A stretch of 64,000 bases of DNA, taken from Hirsutella rhossiliensis. Its lineage: Eukaryota > Ascomycota > Sordariomycetes > Hypocreales > Ophiocordycipitaceae. Positions 54,376 to 64,000 of this stretch are shown here, piece after piece. The notes under the pieces were generated by a model. The model was not told where the DNA came from and did not search any database. It saw nothing but the letters and a program-made list of their open reading frames with translations. The first letter of the stretch is position 1; every line of letters begins with the position of its first letter. Made by a program: the position numbers and the translations under genes. The stretch lies in contig NW_025408671.1 in assembly GCF_020360975.1 (NCBI RefSeq), positions 2,914,001 to 2,978,000 of the forward strand, written 5' to 3'.

Positions 54376-56241
54376 CTAGAACCCAAACCCGTCATGCTGA
54401 TGGACGGGGCACCGGCCCGGGTGGTTGACGAACCATGCTGAAATGCACACCTTGTGGAAGCGGCAGAGGCATTCCAGTCGAGCCATGGCCACTCCGACAG
54501 TAAACTCTTCCAGGCATATCGTGCACTCCGCATCGTCAATGCAGTCCTTCTCCGTCGCTGCATACGTGTACATGCCTGTCCGCCGCGGAGCCGGGTGGGG
54601 TGCCGATTCTCCACCGCCGGCTCGAGGGCTGCCGTAGGTGCTATGCGCCTGGATGCACAAGCTAACGTGCGACTCGCGGAGGGCTTCAAAGTCGGGCAGC
54701 TCTCGCGACGGCAGCTCTTGGTGACATATTGGGCACTCGTCCTCCTCGGCAATCTGAGGCGGCGGCGGCAATGCGCGATGCCGCGACGATGATGACGCCG
54801 CCTCGCCGAACGAGCTGTGCCGATTCCGACGAGAAGGCGCCGGCGTACTAGAGGACGCCCCGGCAAGGTAGCGCTCGAGGGGAGAATGGTACGTTGTGCT
54901 GATCCGGGAGCTGGTGCCCGTTGAACCTCCATGGGCGGCGGGACTCTTAACATCGACATGTCAGCCTGGCACTCGAATGTGACTCTGCGCGGCACTCCTT
55001 CTCACCATGGTGACGCTTCTCCATCTGGGAGAGTAATACTGATAAGCGTCGCCGCCGCGACCTGCGGGAAACGGCGCTGCGTATGCGCTGGTAGAATGCG
55101 CAACTCCGTAAACGCTTCCGTGATTGCTCCGCGATCTCTGGTGAGAGGACCGAGGCGATGCTGCCGCAGACGACAATGGACTCTGCGGCGGCGCCGTGTT
55201 CGGGTCCGGCACGCAGGGGTTACAGAGTCGTACCCGTTCGCCCCCCGAAGGCCCGTTGGCCTCAAAGTATCCCGCCCCGAGGCCATCTAGCAGTAAACTC
55301 GGGGGCATGGAAAATTCCGACCCCGCAGGCCGCACAATGTACGGATGAGGTATGATTATCCGATGTGGGGAGCATGAGTTGCACACCACTCGTCCGCATT
55401 TCCTGCCCTGATATTTAGCCCAATCTCGCCCTTAAAACAGGGACATACCGAGAGTGACGAACCTGCAGTGATGTTTACGCACGAAGATGTTAAACTGCGT
55501 ATGGCAGATGGGGCAGTATGTGACCTCTGCATCCGGCTGCCATCTGGGAAGCATGCATTCCGTAGAGCCGCCGTCAACAGCTTGCTCGCGAGTCTGAGGT
55601 AGTGTCCTGTCGTCCTCCGATGGCTGACCCGTGCGGAAGGCCGAGCCGCTCCGGCTCGTACGCGGAGTTAACCCCCTGTACTCGTCAGGTGTATCGTGAG
55701 ACTGGGAGCGACGCCTCGAGTCCGGCCGTGATGGACCACCGTTGTTCTGCGTCATGGAGGATGTGCGAGAAGGGAGAGAAAGCTGTCCGTGTTCTATGCT
55801 CGCCGAACCGCTGAGGATTCCAGACGAAGTCGGTAGAGATGTCTCGACGGACCGAGGCGCGACTGTATCCCGGGGGGACTGAATGTCTTCCGTCCGCTGC
55901 ACGTCAGGCATTCCGATATTACCAGCCGGGTCTCTCGAGGCATCTCTGCCGTTGTCAGAAGCTCCTGTAGTCATCGCGGGGCTGCCGTGAAGAGCCGTCG
56001 ATTCCTGACCGACATCTGCTGTCGAGTTTCTTCTTTCGAGAATATGAGACGGGCAGTCGAAATACCGAGAGCACTCTTGATGGCGAAACCCATGCGTTCG
56101 CCACGGACAAGAATCCTGGGTGGATCGCAGGACATCGGTGGTCGAGGAAGACGTGGTAGGGGAAAGAGTATCGGCAGCTTCATCGATGGCAGTTGGCTCA
56201 CCGATGGGGATGGGCCGTGACGGGCCAGAAGGGCTGGCCAT
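54376..56241 (-). CDS. pib1: FYVE and RING domain E3 ubiquitin ligase (Pib1-like)
   Basis: Endosomal or vacuolar E3 ligase that binds PI3P through FYVE and recruits E2 through RING. Three exons, 56241-55463, 55402-55006 and 54945-54376, give 581 residues. The first 230 residues are Ser/Thr/Pro-rich and disordered. The FYVE domain (about 240-330) shows the WxxD motif (WQPDAEVTYCPICH), RKHHCRKCGRVVC (basic patch and zinc ligands, interrupted by intron 1 inside HHCR) and the last cysteine pair LCNPC after a long insert. A C2HC-type finger (DECPICHQELPSRE, ESHVSLCIQAH) precedes the C-terminal RING (ECTICLEEF, RLECLCRFHKVCI, RCPVHQ). The final zinc pair is C-P-V-H rather than C-P-x-C, which is also how many fungal Pib1-type RINGs read, as I recall. 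The exon 3 acceptor (TTAAG) is weaker than average. Confidence 0.9.
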
Positions 56242-57060
56242 ACTGGGACATGAAGCGCCGAGTCGTCTGGGTGCGGTCGCGGAGAGAAGGACAGACGAAA
56301 GGCTTCCCTGGACGCTGGATCAAAGGGCCTCTGGAGTGGCGCTTCAGATGGGGCCCGAGCAATGCATCAGCCGCTGCGCCTTTTCCTGCCGGAAGCTAAA
56401 TGAGTAACTGCCAATAGATACGGCACGGCCAACGATGGCTTCCGCCCGGGAGTCACGCCATGGTCAGAACCGACGGGCGGCGGCGAGGCGGGTAGCTTTG
56501 TCGTCCAAGGGGCGGACGGGATGGTGGATGACAGCGACGTGGTGTGAGGAGACAGGTGACGGAACGACCCTTGCGTTGAGCTGCTGCCCCCCTCCACTCT
56601 TAGTACCTTTGGCTTGCGGCGGGGCTCGGCTCATTGCCTGCCTGCCTTGGCGTATACTGTAGTAGGGGGCTTAATGGTCATCTGACTGGCTGCGTGAGGT
56701 ATCTGGGTACACACGCTGCCGGCCACCCGCTCTGCCTATCTGGCCACCTGAAAGTGGGGGAGGGAGAGGGGAGGGGGGCTGGTGACTGCGCACCTAAAAG
56801 GGAAAGGCGACAAGCTACGTACCGAGGTAGCTTGCATCTAGTACTGTAATGAAAAATTACCTGGCTGCCAATTGAGCACCTTTGAGTCCGGCACGCTAGC
56901 ATGCTCTGTGCCGGATAGGCAATTGATATTTTAGCGCCGTAGGCCGAATTAGAGAGTATACTATTTTATCCGTACTGAGAAGCAATACCTACGTCGCCGA
57001 CCTTACTGTACCTTTTAGGTATGCCCCCCCCCCCGGACTTTCAGGTGGCCAGATACTAAT

Positions 57061-57436
57061 GAGTCTTACTATTTTGCATAGACAAAATTCTCTATTTATA
57101 TAGTCATATAAGAGCACCTAAACTTAAAGTACCTTAAAGTCACTTTAAGGTACTGCCTATACTTCCCTTAGCTGCCTTACCTAGGTACGTACCTACTAAG
57201 AAGGCCTCGATTACGAACAAGCGCACCCGAGCACCCCCTTGGGGAGGGGCCCTACTGTGGGGGTTTATCCCCCGCGCGAGGTGAGTGCGACGTGCAAGAT
57301 CGCGACTTTTAAGGGACTTAAAAAATACACGAGGTCGAGTACTAATTACTAAGCGGATCTAGCCACTAATTAAAAGAGAGGATTTTAAGAAATTCTATGC
57401 AAATAGAGAAATATGTCTGTGCAAATAGTAAGACTC
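57061..57436 (-). mobile_element. MITE-like inverted-repeat element, copy 2
   Basis: Non-coding element of 376 bp in opposite orientation to copy 1. The left end GAGTCTTACTATTTTGCATA and the right end (reverse complement GAGTCTTACTATTTGCACAG) form inverted repeats of about 43 bp at 57061-57101 and 57394-57436. It is flanked by ATACTAAT (57053-57060) and CTACTAAT (57437-57444), 7 of 8 matching, an apparent 8-bp target-site duplication. The GC-rich core (57223-57294) matches the core of copy 1 after reverse complementing: same order of CTCACCTC, CGGGGG, TAAACCCCC, AGTAGGGCCCCTCCCC and CTCGGG blocks. The internal 13-bp perfect palindrome arms AGTACCTTAAAGT at 57128-57154 are specific to this copy. 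Classed as non-autonomous DNA transposon. Confidence 0.82.
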
Positions 57437-58369
57437 CTACTAATTAGGCAGAGCGGGTGGTCGGCGAGACGACACCCATTTCCCCCCAGTCTGCTCTCAG
57501 TGCGCACCCTGCCCAACGAGCTATTTCAGCAAGAATTTGATATCGGACACGTCGAAGTGAAACTTTGTAGGGGATTTCGGCCTGGTGCTCTCGATTAGTG
57601 TTGCGCATGGTTTAATCTTTATCAAAATCAAGATTCCAGGTCGCAAAAATCGGCACGATGCCTATAAGGAACTTAGCATTTAATGCATATCCTAAACAGC
57701 CAAGATTTATGGACAGAAAGACTTATTACTCTTGCAGGTCGAATTACCTGCAGCTGAGTGGGGAGCCTAAGCTTGTCGATGGGAAGAGTTTCCATACCGG
57801 TAGGGACATATAGCTGCAGGAGCTGGGGTGGCGTGAAGAAGAGTTTCGTAATGTTTAAGTGAGATAAATTGAGTATTGCTTTCAACCAAGATGGTCGTAT
57901 GTGTGATGTCGTGCACAAAGGGGCTGCTGCCGCGAGGCTGCGACTCCAAATGGGTGCATCGTGATGTTGACTGAAGATAGAGATGCTAAGCTAAGTATCT
58001 ACTTAGGTACCTAGCTAGGGCCGTGAAGGTCCTGTCCTTCTGCTTGGCAGCTGCCCGCAGTCACGTGCTATTATGGCGCTACAGGTAGGAGGAAGAGGAA
58101 AGGCCTTTTGCCCGTCAAAAGGACCTAGGTCGCTTTGCTGGACTCCCACGGAAGGAGCAGAAAAGAGAGATACTGGCCTAAGATCAAGTGCCCATCGATA
58201 ACTCGATAGCGCGAGCAGGGTACGGATACAGATACTTGCATTACGCCCCTGCCACGCCACCTTTTCATGCAAACACCACGCGGCTATCCTTCTCTTGAAG
58301 GCTGGTGATGGCCCAGCTTCGTTGACCATACATCTCGGCTCGCTTGCCGGCAGAGTACACCGACACGGC

Positions 58370-59280
58370 ATGCATGTCGAGATGTCTGGAAGGTCGCCTT
58401 CTATGCCCGGTACGCTTGCCCCAGACATGCAGGGGCAGCCACATGGTCAGCACGGCGGCAGAACCCCCTCCAACCCTCCCAGCATGTGGAGCCCATGACT
58501 ACGAGGGCACAGTGACGTATATCAGGCAGACGTTTGTGGCCTGCGTGGTTGAAAGTTTACTGTCGTCGTCTGATAAACTGCAGTCGTTGTCCAGCCCAGC
58601 GTAGCCGTGACTTACAAAGGCCCGGGCCGATGGTCCGGCAATTCCAGTGTGGTCGATGCTGCATCCCCACACCAAACAGGACCAGGGCCAAGGGGGAGGC
58701 AAGAGAGGTAACGGCCGAGACCATGATGGCCGGCACTCGCATCTCGGGCTCCCTGGCGCCCCCACTTCGCTTGGTCAGATGGTCGGCTACCTGTCGCCTA
58801 GTCGGCCTCCTGCAGGAACCCCCAGCAGGGACCCGACAATGGCCGAGAGGAAGCACAGCCCACCCCGGTATGGCTTCAAAGAATAGGCCTGTTTGGAGGC
58901 CGTACCGACGTTGGACGTGACGGCGACCAGGAATCCGATCGTGGCTGCTTGGACGAGCGCTGCCCAGAGGACGGGCGGAAGAACGATGAGGCCAAACGGT
59001 CGGATCATCATCCTCAGCAGGTCTTCATCCATCATTTCCTGTTGAAGACTCTGAGCGAACTCCTATAGCTCTGCCCCCGGTACCCCCTGGCCTGACCTCA
59101 GTCTCAATCTCGGATTTCGCCCAAGAGTGAAGCGAAGAAGGGTGAGATTCCAGCTTCTTGGCAGACGCCCCAGAGTTCTTCTCACTAAAGCCCTCGTCGC
59201 GGGGAAAGGCTGTTTCCGAGATTCTAAAAGATGATCAAGACGAGGACGAGGCCAACCAAGGCAGCCCCGACCCAGGGATC
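58370..59280 (-). pseudogene. MFS transporter pseudogene
   Basis: Remnant of a 12-TM major facilitator protein of the fungal drug/nutrient type. Traceable pieces in order: DPWVGAALVGLVLVLIIF (TM6, 59280-59227) ended by a TAG stop; a piece in another frame reading ETAFPRDEGFSEK, the usual loop after TM6; PFGLIVLPPVLWAALVQAATIGFLVAV (TM7) and GGLCFLSAIVGSLLGVPAGGRLGD (TM8); VADHLTKRSGGAREPEMRVPAI after a frame change near 58790; MVSAVTSLASPLALVLFGVG (TM9); TQATNVCLIYV after an intact intron (GTAAGT at 58615-58610); then a stop at 58499 and the last helix WLPLHVWGKRTGH near 58440. TM1-5 and the segment between TM10 and TM12 are missing. Several independent lesions make it non-functional. Confidence 0.85.
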
Positions 59281-59338
59281 TCTCGGCTCCGGCATCTGAT
59301 TCCATGGCGGCGCCGAGGGCAACGGCTTGCCGCGACAT

Positions 59339-59367
59339 GACGGGACGGGATGGGACGGGATGGGACC
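59339..59367. repeat. GGGATGGGAC tandem repeat
   Basis: Three imperfect ten-base GACGGGATGG units upstream of the pseudogene remnant. Confidence 0.7.
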
Positions 59368-60470
59368 TCGTAGACGTGGCTTCGAGTGAGCAAGACGAGG
59401 TTTCGAGTGATGGCAGCTCCTGGACGTTTGGGCCACAGGTCTGTCGACACGAAGGAGCCCTTTATGAGTGACTCTCTATACTAAGGGCCCGGAGCACGAT
59501 GGCCCGCGTCTGCCCGCAGCCGCGTCCTAGGGCTGGATGTGCCGTGTTGGATGTACGATATACCTAGAGTCGCAAGGTGCGCGCTCTTCGAAGTACACCC
59601 TTGATGCTGTCCATCTTCACTTCGCTTGCATGGGTAAGTTAACTACCTAGCTACTGGTATACAGACGTGGAAGGAGTACAGCGTCAGTGGATTTGTAGTC
59701 ATCCTCGACGATGTCATCCTATGTCAGGGGCGAATACCCATTCTGGGGCGCTGCAGTAATTACCTTAAGTTACGGTGCAGCCCAAGGAGAAAGGTGGCAG
59801 GTCCAGATCTATCTATCCTAATTACCTTGGATCTAAAAGGATCTGAGTTACCGTGCGGGCGCACAACGGCCTCATTGGCTCAGCCGGCCGACGTACTGTA
59901 TGTACATACTGGCGCGATTGCACCCAACCCACTGTACGTAGCGCCCGCCCGCCGTTCGCCCGCTGTGGATGCGCTGCAATGGACGGGCGTTGGTGGTGCC
60001 AGGCTTCATCGTTCATGAGCCAAAGGCGCTAAAAAGGTAACACACGTAGTACCTGGCCCCCTGCAACTTGTCCTTGGACAGGTGCGAGTCCGGCGCTTTC
60101 CTCGTCAGCTCTGGACCTCGTCTCTCACCTCGTCTCCGCGAGAAGCCTCCCCTTTTGGTTTCTTTTTCTTTTTTCCTTTTCCATTCCTGTTTTCTTCCCC
60201 AATCCATGGTCCTCTATCCGTACGCCCCTCGACGCCCATGCACTGGGACCCCCACCTGAGCGTCGTCGTCGTCGACTTCTACTACTCCGTACATAATTAC
60301 CTGCGCTTCTCACCACGGCACCACCGACCACACCATCGCGGTTTCACCCTGTTGAGCTCCTTCAGAGAGCTCCTCCAGCCGCGCGTCCGATCCACCACGA
60401 CTTTCTCCCGGCAGGCTGGTTGATTGATTGATTGTCCATGTGATTCCCGCCGGGCTTCATTTTCTCTCCA

Positions 60471-60511
60471 CCCTTCTTCCCCCCTTCTTCCCCCCTTCTT
60501 CCCCCTCTATA
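60471..60511. repeat. CTTCTTCCCCC tandem repeat in leader
   Basis: Three to four 11-nt CTTCTTCCCCC units, making a polypyrimidine tract about 120-160 bp upstream of the transcription-factor ATG. It may be part of the promoter or the 5' leader. Confidence 0.75.
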
Positions 60512-60628
60512 CTCGCCTTTCCTTTCTCGCCGCCTCCGGACCATCGCCTCTCCGAACTCGCCCAATCCTTCCTTTCCGATTCTGCCGGCCGGCCTCTCCT
60601 GCTGCTTCCACCCCCCAAGGCCCTCGCC

Positions 60629-63600
60629 ATGGCCGGCCCCTCCCTCTCCCACATCCTCGATCCTCCTCGGCCACCGCCGCCAGTCCCGACGAGCCTCGAC
60701 GCCGCATCCGTCTTCTCCCACCACACAGCACTGTCGGCCGCCCTTCCCATCGCCGGTCCTGGTCCCGGTGGCCCCGCTGCTGCCCAGCCAACGTCGGTCC
60801 CGGCTACGTCTTTTCCTGCCGAGTCCGTGCCCGTCCCCGCCCCGACCTTTGCCGCTCCCGCCTCGTCGGCCCAAGCCCCGGCTCTTCCTCCTGCCCAGCA
60901 GCAGAAGCAGTCCTCGCCGTCGTCGGCCGCCAAGGGCCACGGCAACAATTTCTATGCTTGCCGCGACTGTGGCCGCTCCTACTCTCGCCCCGAGCATCTC
61001 GTCAGGCACGTCCAGACACACACCCTCGGCCGCCGCTTCATCTGCGACATTTGCCACAAGTCGTTTGCGCGCAAGGACCTGCTGCGGAGGCACGTCGCCA
61101 ACCACGAAAACGACTCGCCTCAGAAGCGCCGCCGCACAGCTTCTTCCCCTGGAGCCGGCCGCGTGACCCAGGCATGCCGCCCGTGTGCAGCAGCCCGTGT
61201 CAAGTGCGACGAGGCCAAGCCCTGCCGCCGTTGCCTCGGCCGCAAGCTCGTCTGCGTCTCTTCCGAGTCGGGATCCGCCGCTGCCATGCACCTTGTTCAC
61301 CTCTCTGCCAACGCTCACACCTCCACTGCCGACCCCAACCCCGTCTCCAGTTCCGGAGACTTCCGAGGGGGATCCTACTCGCCCGCCTCCCAGGGCCAAG
61401 TGCGATCTGTCCTCGGCGGCTACGTGTCGAGCCAGGACGCTGCCACGGCCAAGAGCACTCCCCTGTCGCATTCGACATCCTACAAACCCGATGACAGCAA
61501 CAGTCGGCTACCGACGCCAGACACGGCTGTCGAACAAGGTACGCTATGCGCCGCTCCAAGGCGGTCTCGCCCCCTTTCGCCATCGTCGCTGCGGCCGCCT
61601 GGACATGGACTGACCGGCCGCAGCCAACATCGTCCATCACAACCCCCAGTCCCTCGAGCCGCCCAACGTCATCGTAGACATGGACTGGGACCCCTTTTTC
61701 GACTTTCTGCGAGACGTTCTCTACGAACAGCCCTACGACCCGTCCAAATTTCCCGACTCGCAGGGCCTCGCTCCCCTGGACTTCTGCAACAATGCCAACC
61801 TGGAGCTGACCGACATGGACTTTGGGCTACTGGATCACTGGAACCTGGACGGCATAGTCGAGGGCACCCTGTCCGTGCAGGAGGTGGCCTCTGGCTCGGC
61901 AAACTCGGCCGACATATCTCAGATGCGGCAGAACCTGGTGCAGGCATGGACCGAGTCTCCCTGGCGCTGGGATCCCAAGAACAACGACAGCGGGTACAAG
62001 GAGCAAAGCTTCCTGCCCGTCCCGGCCACCGACACGTGCAGCGCCCAGCTTCAGATGAGGGGAAGGGGCTTCGAGAGAGTCGTGGCCGAGACGCTGGAGC
62101 AGCCGGGACGCGACCGCGTGCTGGCTATTGTGCTGTCGACGTGCCGCCAGAACGCCATGACCAACCGCGTTGCTGCGTCCTTCCCCACGGTCGAGGTCAT
62201 GGACACGCTGGTGCACATCTTCCTCGCCGCCCAGGCCTGCCAAGCCGACGAATGGATTCACTTTCCCACCTTCAAGCTCAACGACCAGTGGCCCGAGTGG
62301 ATAGCCATGGCGGCGGCCGTGGGAGCGGCGCTGACGTCCATGCCCACTCTGCGCAAGTTTGGGTTTGCCGTGCAAGAAGCCGTCCGTAAGTCGTCTGTCG
62401 AGGTAAAACTCCACTGCCTGGGGGCGCCGCATGCTCACATTTTCATCGGATAGGAATTACCATACCAACCCGGGTACGAAAACTGAGTGTCCAATGCGTC
62501 ACCCCGTTACCATTCTCGTCTTGGAGGCTGACCCCCCGAGCGCAGTTTGAGGAAAACAACACCACCATTCAGCGGCTAGGCCTCGTGCAATCTCTGATTC
62601 TGGTCCAGGACCTCGGTCTCTTTAGTGGTAACCGGAGAAAGATGGAGATTGCCGAGTGCCATCTCCAGATTCCGGTGACGGTAAGGGACCCCCCGACTCG
62701 CCCTCTCCTCTCCCGGTGTTCCGCGACATCATCTCATGATCTCTCTAGATGATGCGCTATCGCGGTACGTTCCAGCGGTCAAAGTACCCGATGACTGTGA
62801 TGGATCCCTCCGACGAAGGAGAGGTCCTGAAAAAAAAGTGGAAATCGTGGGTTGAGCGGGAGCAGTGGAAACGGTTTGTCAGGAAACGCCCGGGATAATG
62901 CCCTGGCTGACATGACTCCAGGCTCGTCTTCCACTGTTACGTCCGGGAGGCGCAGACGTCCATGACGACACTGACGAACCTCTGCATCTCCTACTCTGAA
63001 CTCTCCCTCCCGCTTCCGGAAGCAAGGGAGCTGTGGCTGGCTGAAAATGCGGTTCAATGGAAGGAGCGATATCTGGAGAGGAACGCGGAGCAGAGCAAGA
63101 GAGCGCCGTCGGTGGGCGATTTGTTACACGACGTGCATCTCCTGACGCAGAACCACTCGCGCCTGGACGTGCAGTACTCGATATCCATCTTCCTGCACGG
63201 CTTCTGGGCGCTCATCCTCGAGTATCGCCAGCTGAGCTCGGTGCATCGGACCCGCTCCTACGCCAATGGCCGGGGGGGAGGCAACGCCATCCTGCTGCTG
63301 AACTCACGCCATCAGGAACTGGTCAAGGACCTGCAGAGCTTCCAGCTCATGACGGCCGAGTGGTCGGAAATGTCGGCGCGGGAGCACCTGCTGCTCAACC
63401 TGCTCATGCTCAACCTGCACGTCTCGCTCGACGACATGCAGCTCTTCTCGGGCAAGGAGGGCGAGGACCAGGCGCGGCGCATCTACCCGGTGCTACAGCA
63501 GTGGGCGGCGAGCGGCGAGTCCCGGTCGGCGGCGTGGTGCGCGGCGCAGGTGCTCCGGCACGCCAAGCTGTTTCCGCCCGACCATCTAACGGACTTTTAC

Positions 63601-63996
63601 GCCGTCGCCGTCCACCACGCCGCTCTGGCGCTGTGGACGTACGGCGTCGTGGCCAGGGCTAACCGCCGCCAGCCCGCGCCGGCGACGCGGTTTGCCGCCG
63701 AGCCCGTCTTTATCGACGGTTCCGACCCCGTCGCAACCCAGAGGTTCGTCAGCCTCGGTCAGGGTCGCCCGCTGATCAGAGGCCCTACGCCAGCGGCGGC
63801 GGTTCGGGGGAGCGGCGGCGTATCGGCACCGGCGGCTGAAGCGTCACTGCTGGACCCGCGGGCGTGCATGGAGATTGCTCAGGACGTCCTGCGTTCCAAC
63901 TTTTCGCGCTGCCAGGAGCTGCCGCCTATTGTCGAGAATCTCTGCCATGTCATGCGACAGCTCGGCAATGCGGCTTGGGCTGTCGGCCTCGGGTGA
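60629..63996 (+). CDS. Dual C2H2 and Zn2Cys6 transcription factor
   Basis: Nuclear DNA-binding regulator with 1008 residues. Six exons: 60629-61538, 61624-62385, 62454-62473, 62546-62680, 62749-62873 and 62922-63996, all in frame. The first 105 residues are Ala/Pro-rich. Two C2H2 fingers lie at about 110-165 (YACRDCGRSYSRPEHLVRHVQTH and FICDICHKSFARKDLLRRHVANH). The Zn2Cys6 cluster is at about 180-207 (ACRPCAAARVKCDEAKPCRRCLGRKLVC; Cys spacing 2-6-5-2-6). The large C-terminal part is a fungal-specific transcription factor domain (MDTLVHIFLAAQACQADEW, RLGLVQSLILVQDLGLFSGNRR, FLHGFWALILEYRQL). Exon 3 of 20 nt is the least sure: the following 72-nt candidate intron is also open in frame and could be retained. 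The stop TGA at 63994 is 4 bases before the window end, so the gene is complete. Targets unknown. Confidence 0.92.
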
Positions 63997-64000
63997 AGGA

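Larger units (their letters stand above)
56242..60628. other. 4.4-kb decayed, gene-poor region
   Basis: The longest gene-free stretch of the window. It holds the MITE-like copy 2 (57061-57436), the MFS pseudogene (58370-59280), a small frame at 57413-57598 with no recognisable product, and the promoter/leader of the C2H2-Zn2Cys6 gene. AT content is raised at 56900-57740. Confidence 0.55.

Noticed and set aside
57413..57598. 61-codon frame next to MITE copy 2
   Set aside because: It starts inside the transposon end and has no recognisable product; may be a scrap of an older gene, but this cannot be supported.
1..64000. Secondary-metabolite gene cluster
   Set aside because: No polyketide synthase, NRPS, terpene cyclase or dimethylallyltransferase is present; the transporter, receptor and transcription factor are far apart and between housekeeping genes.
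1..64000. tRNA, rRNA or CRISPR features
   Set aside because: No tRNA T-arm plus acceptor pairing, no rRNA core sequence and no regularly spaced repeat-spacer array were found by eye. A covariance-model scan would be decisive.

Overview
The window looks like nuclear DNA of a filamentous ascomycete, most likely a Sordariomycete (Hypocreales-like by the overall look of the proteins; this placement is inference). The evidence is genes cut by short introns of about 50-100 nt with GTRNGT donors and YAG acceptors, GC-rich codon use, spacers of 0.4-4 kb, and fungal-only families: PTH11-type rhodopsin-fold receptor, GMA12/MNN10 glycosyltransferase, Zn2Cys6 factor, fungal GH16. I recognise 21 protein genes, one transporter pseudogene and three mobile-element relics. 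I saw no tRNA, rRNA, CRISPR array or biosynthetic gene cluster.

Layout. 1.5-8.3 kb is a housekeeping block: vacuolar carboxypeptidase Y, cytosolic tryptophanyl-tRNA synthetase, the 60S maturation factor SDO1 (divergent from the synthetase across 375 bp) and ribosomal protein S18 (convergent with SDO1). 9.3-20.4 kb holds an F-box-like protein, a basic serine-rich protein, a GPH/SUT-type sugar transporter, a small secreted protein and a MAPEG-like membrane protein, separated by microsatellite-rich spacers. 21.4-27.4 kb has a secreted GH16 glucanase and an MNN10-type mannosyltransferase, both connected with cell-wall glycans. 27.4-30.7 kb is gene-poor and carries an AT-rich MITE-like element. 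30.7-37.1 kb has a large single-pass membrane protein, mitochondrial QRI7 (tRNA t6A37 synthesis) and the proteasome beta5 subunit PRE2. 39.2-47 kb is accessory in character: a rhodopsin-fold receptor, a mobile-element relic framed by direct repeats, a cysteine-containing secreted protein, and a striking histidine-rich secreted protein with a CFEM-like cysteine module between repeat arrays. 47.7-56.2 kb contains a complete tricalbin (ER-plasma membrane tether) and a FYVE plus RING E3 ligase of Pib1 type. 56.2-60.6 kb is a decayed region with a second MITE copy in opposite orientation and an MFS pseudogene. 60.6-64 kb is a complete transcription factor with two C2H2 fingers, a Zn2Cys6 cluster and a fungal-specific domain.

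The most noteworthy items are the histidine-rich/CFEM-like protein at 45.2-47.0 kb, and the two-copy inverted-repeat element at 29.0 and 57.1 kb, which has long terminal inverted repeats, apparent 8-bp target-site duplications and a conserved GC-rich core in an AT-rich body. Exon boundaries were placed by eye from splice signals and reading-frame continuity, and reading frames were checked for most multi-exon genes.
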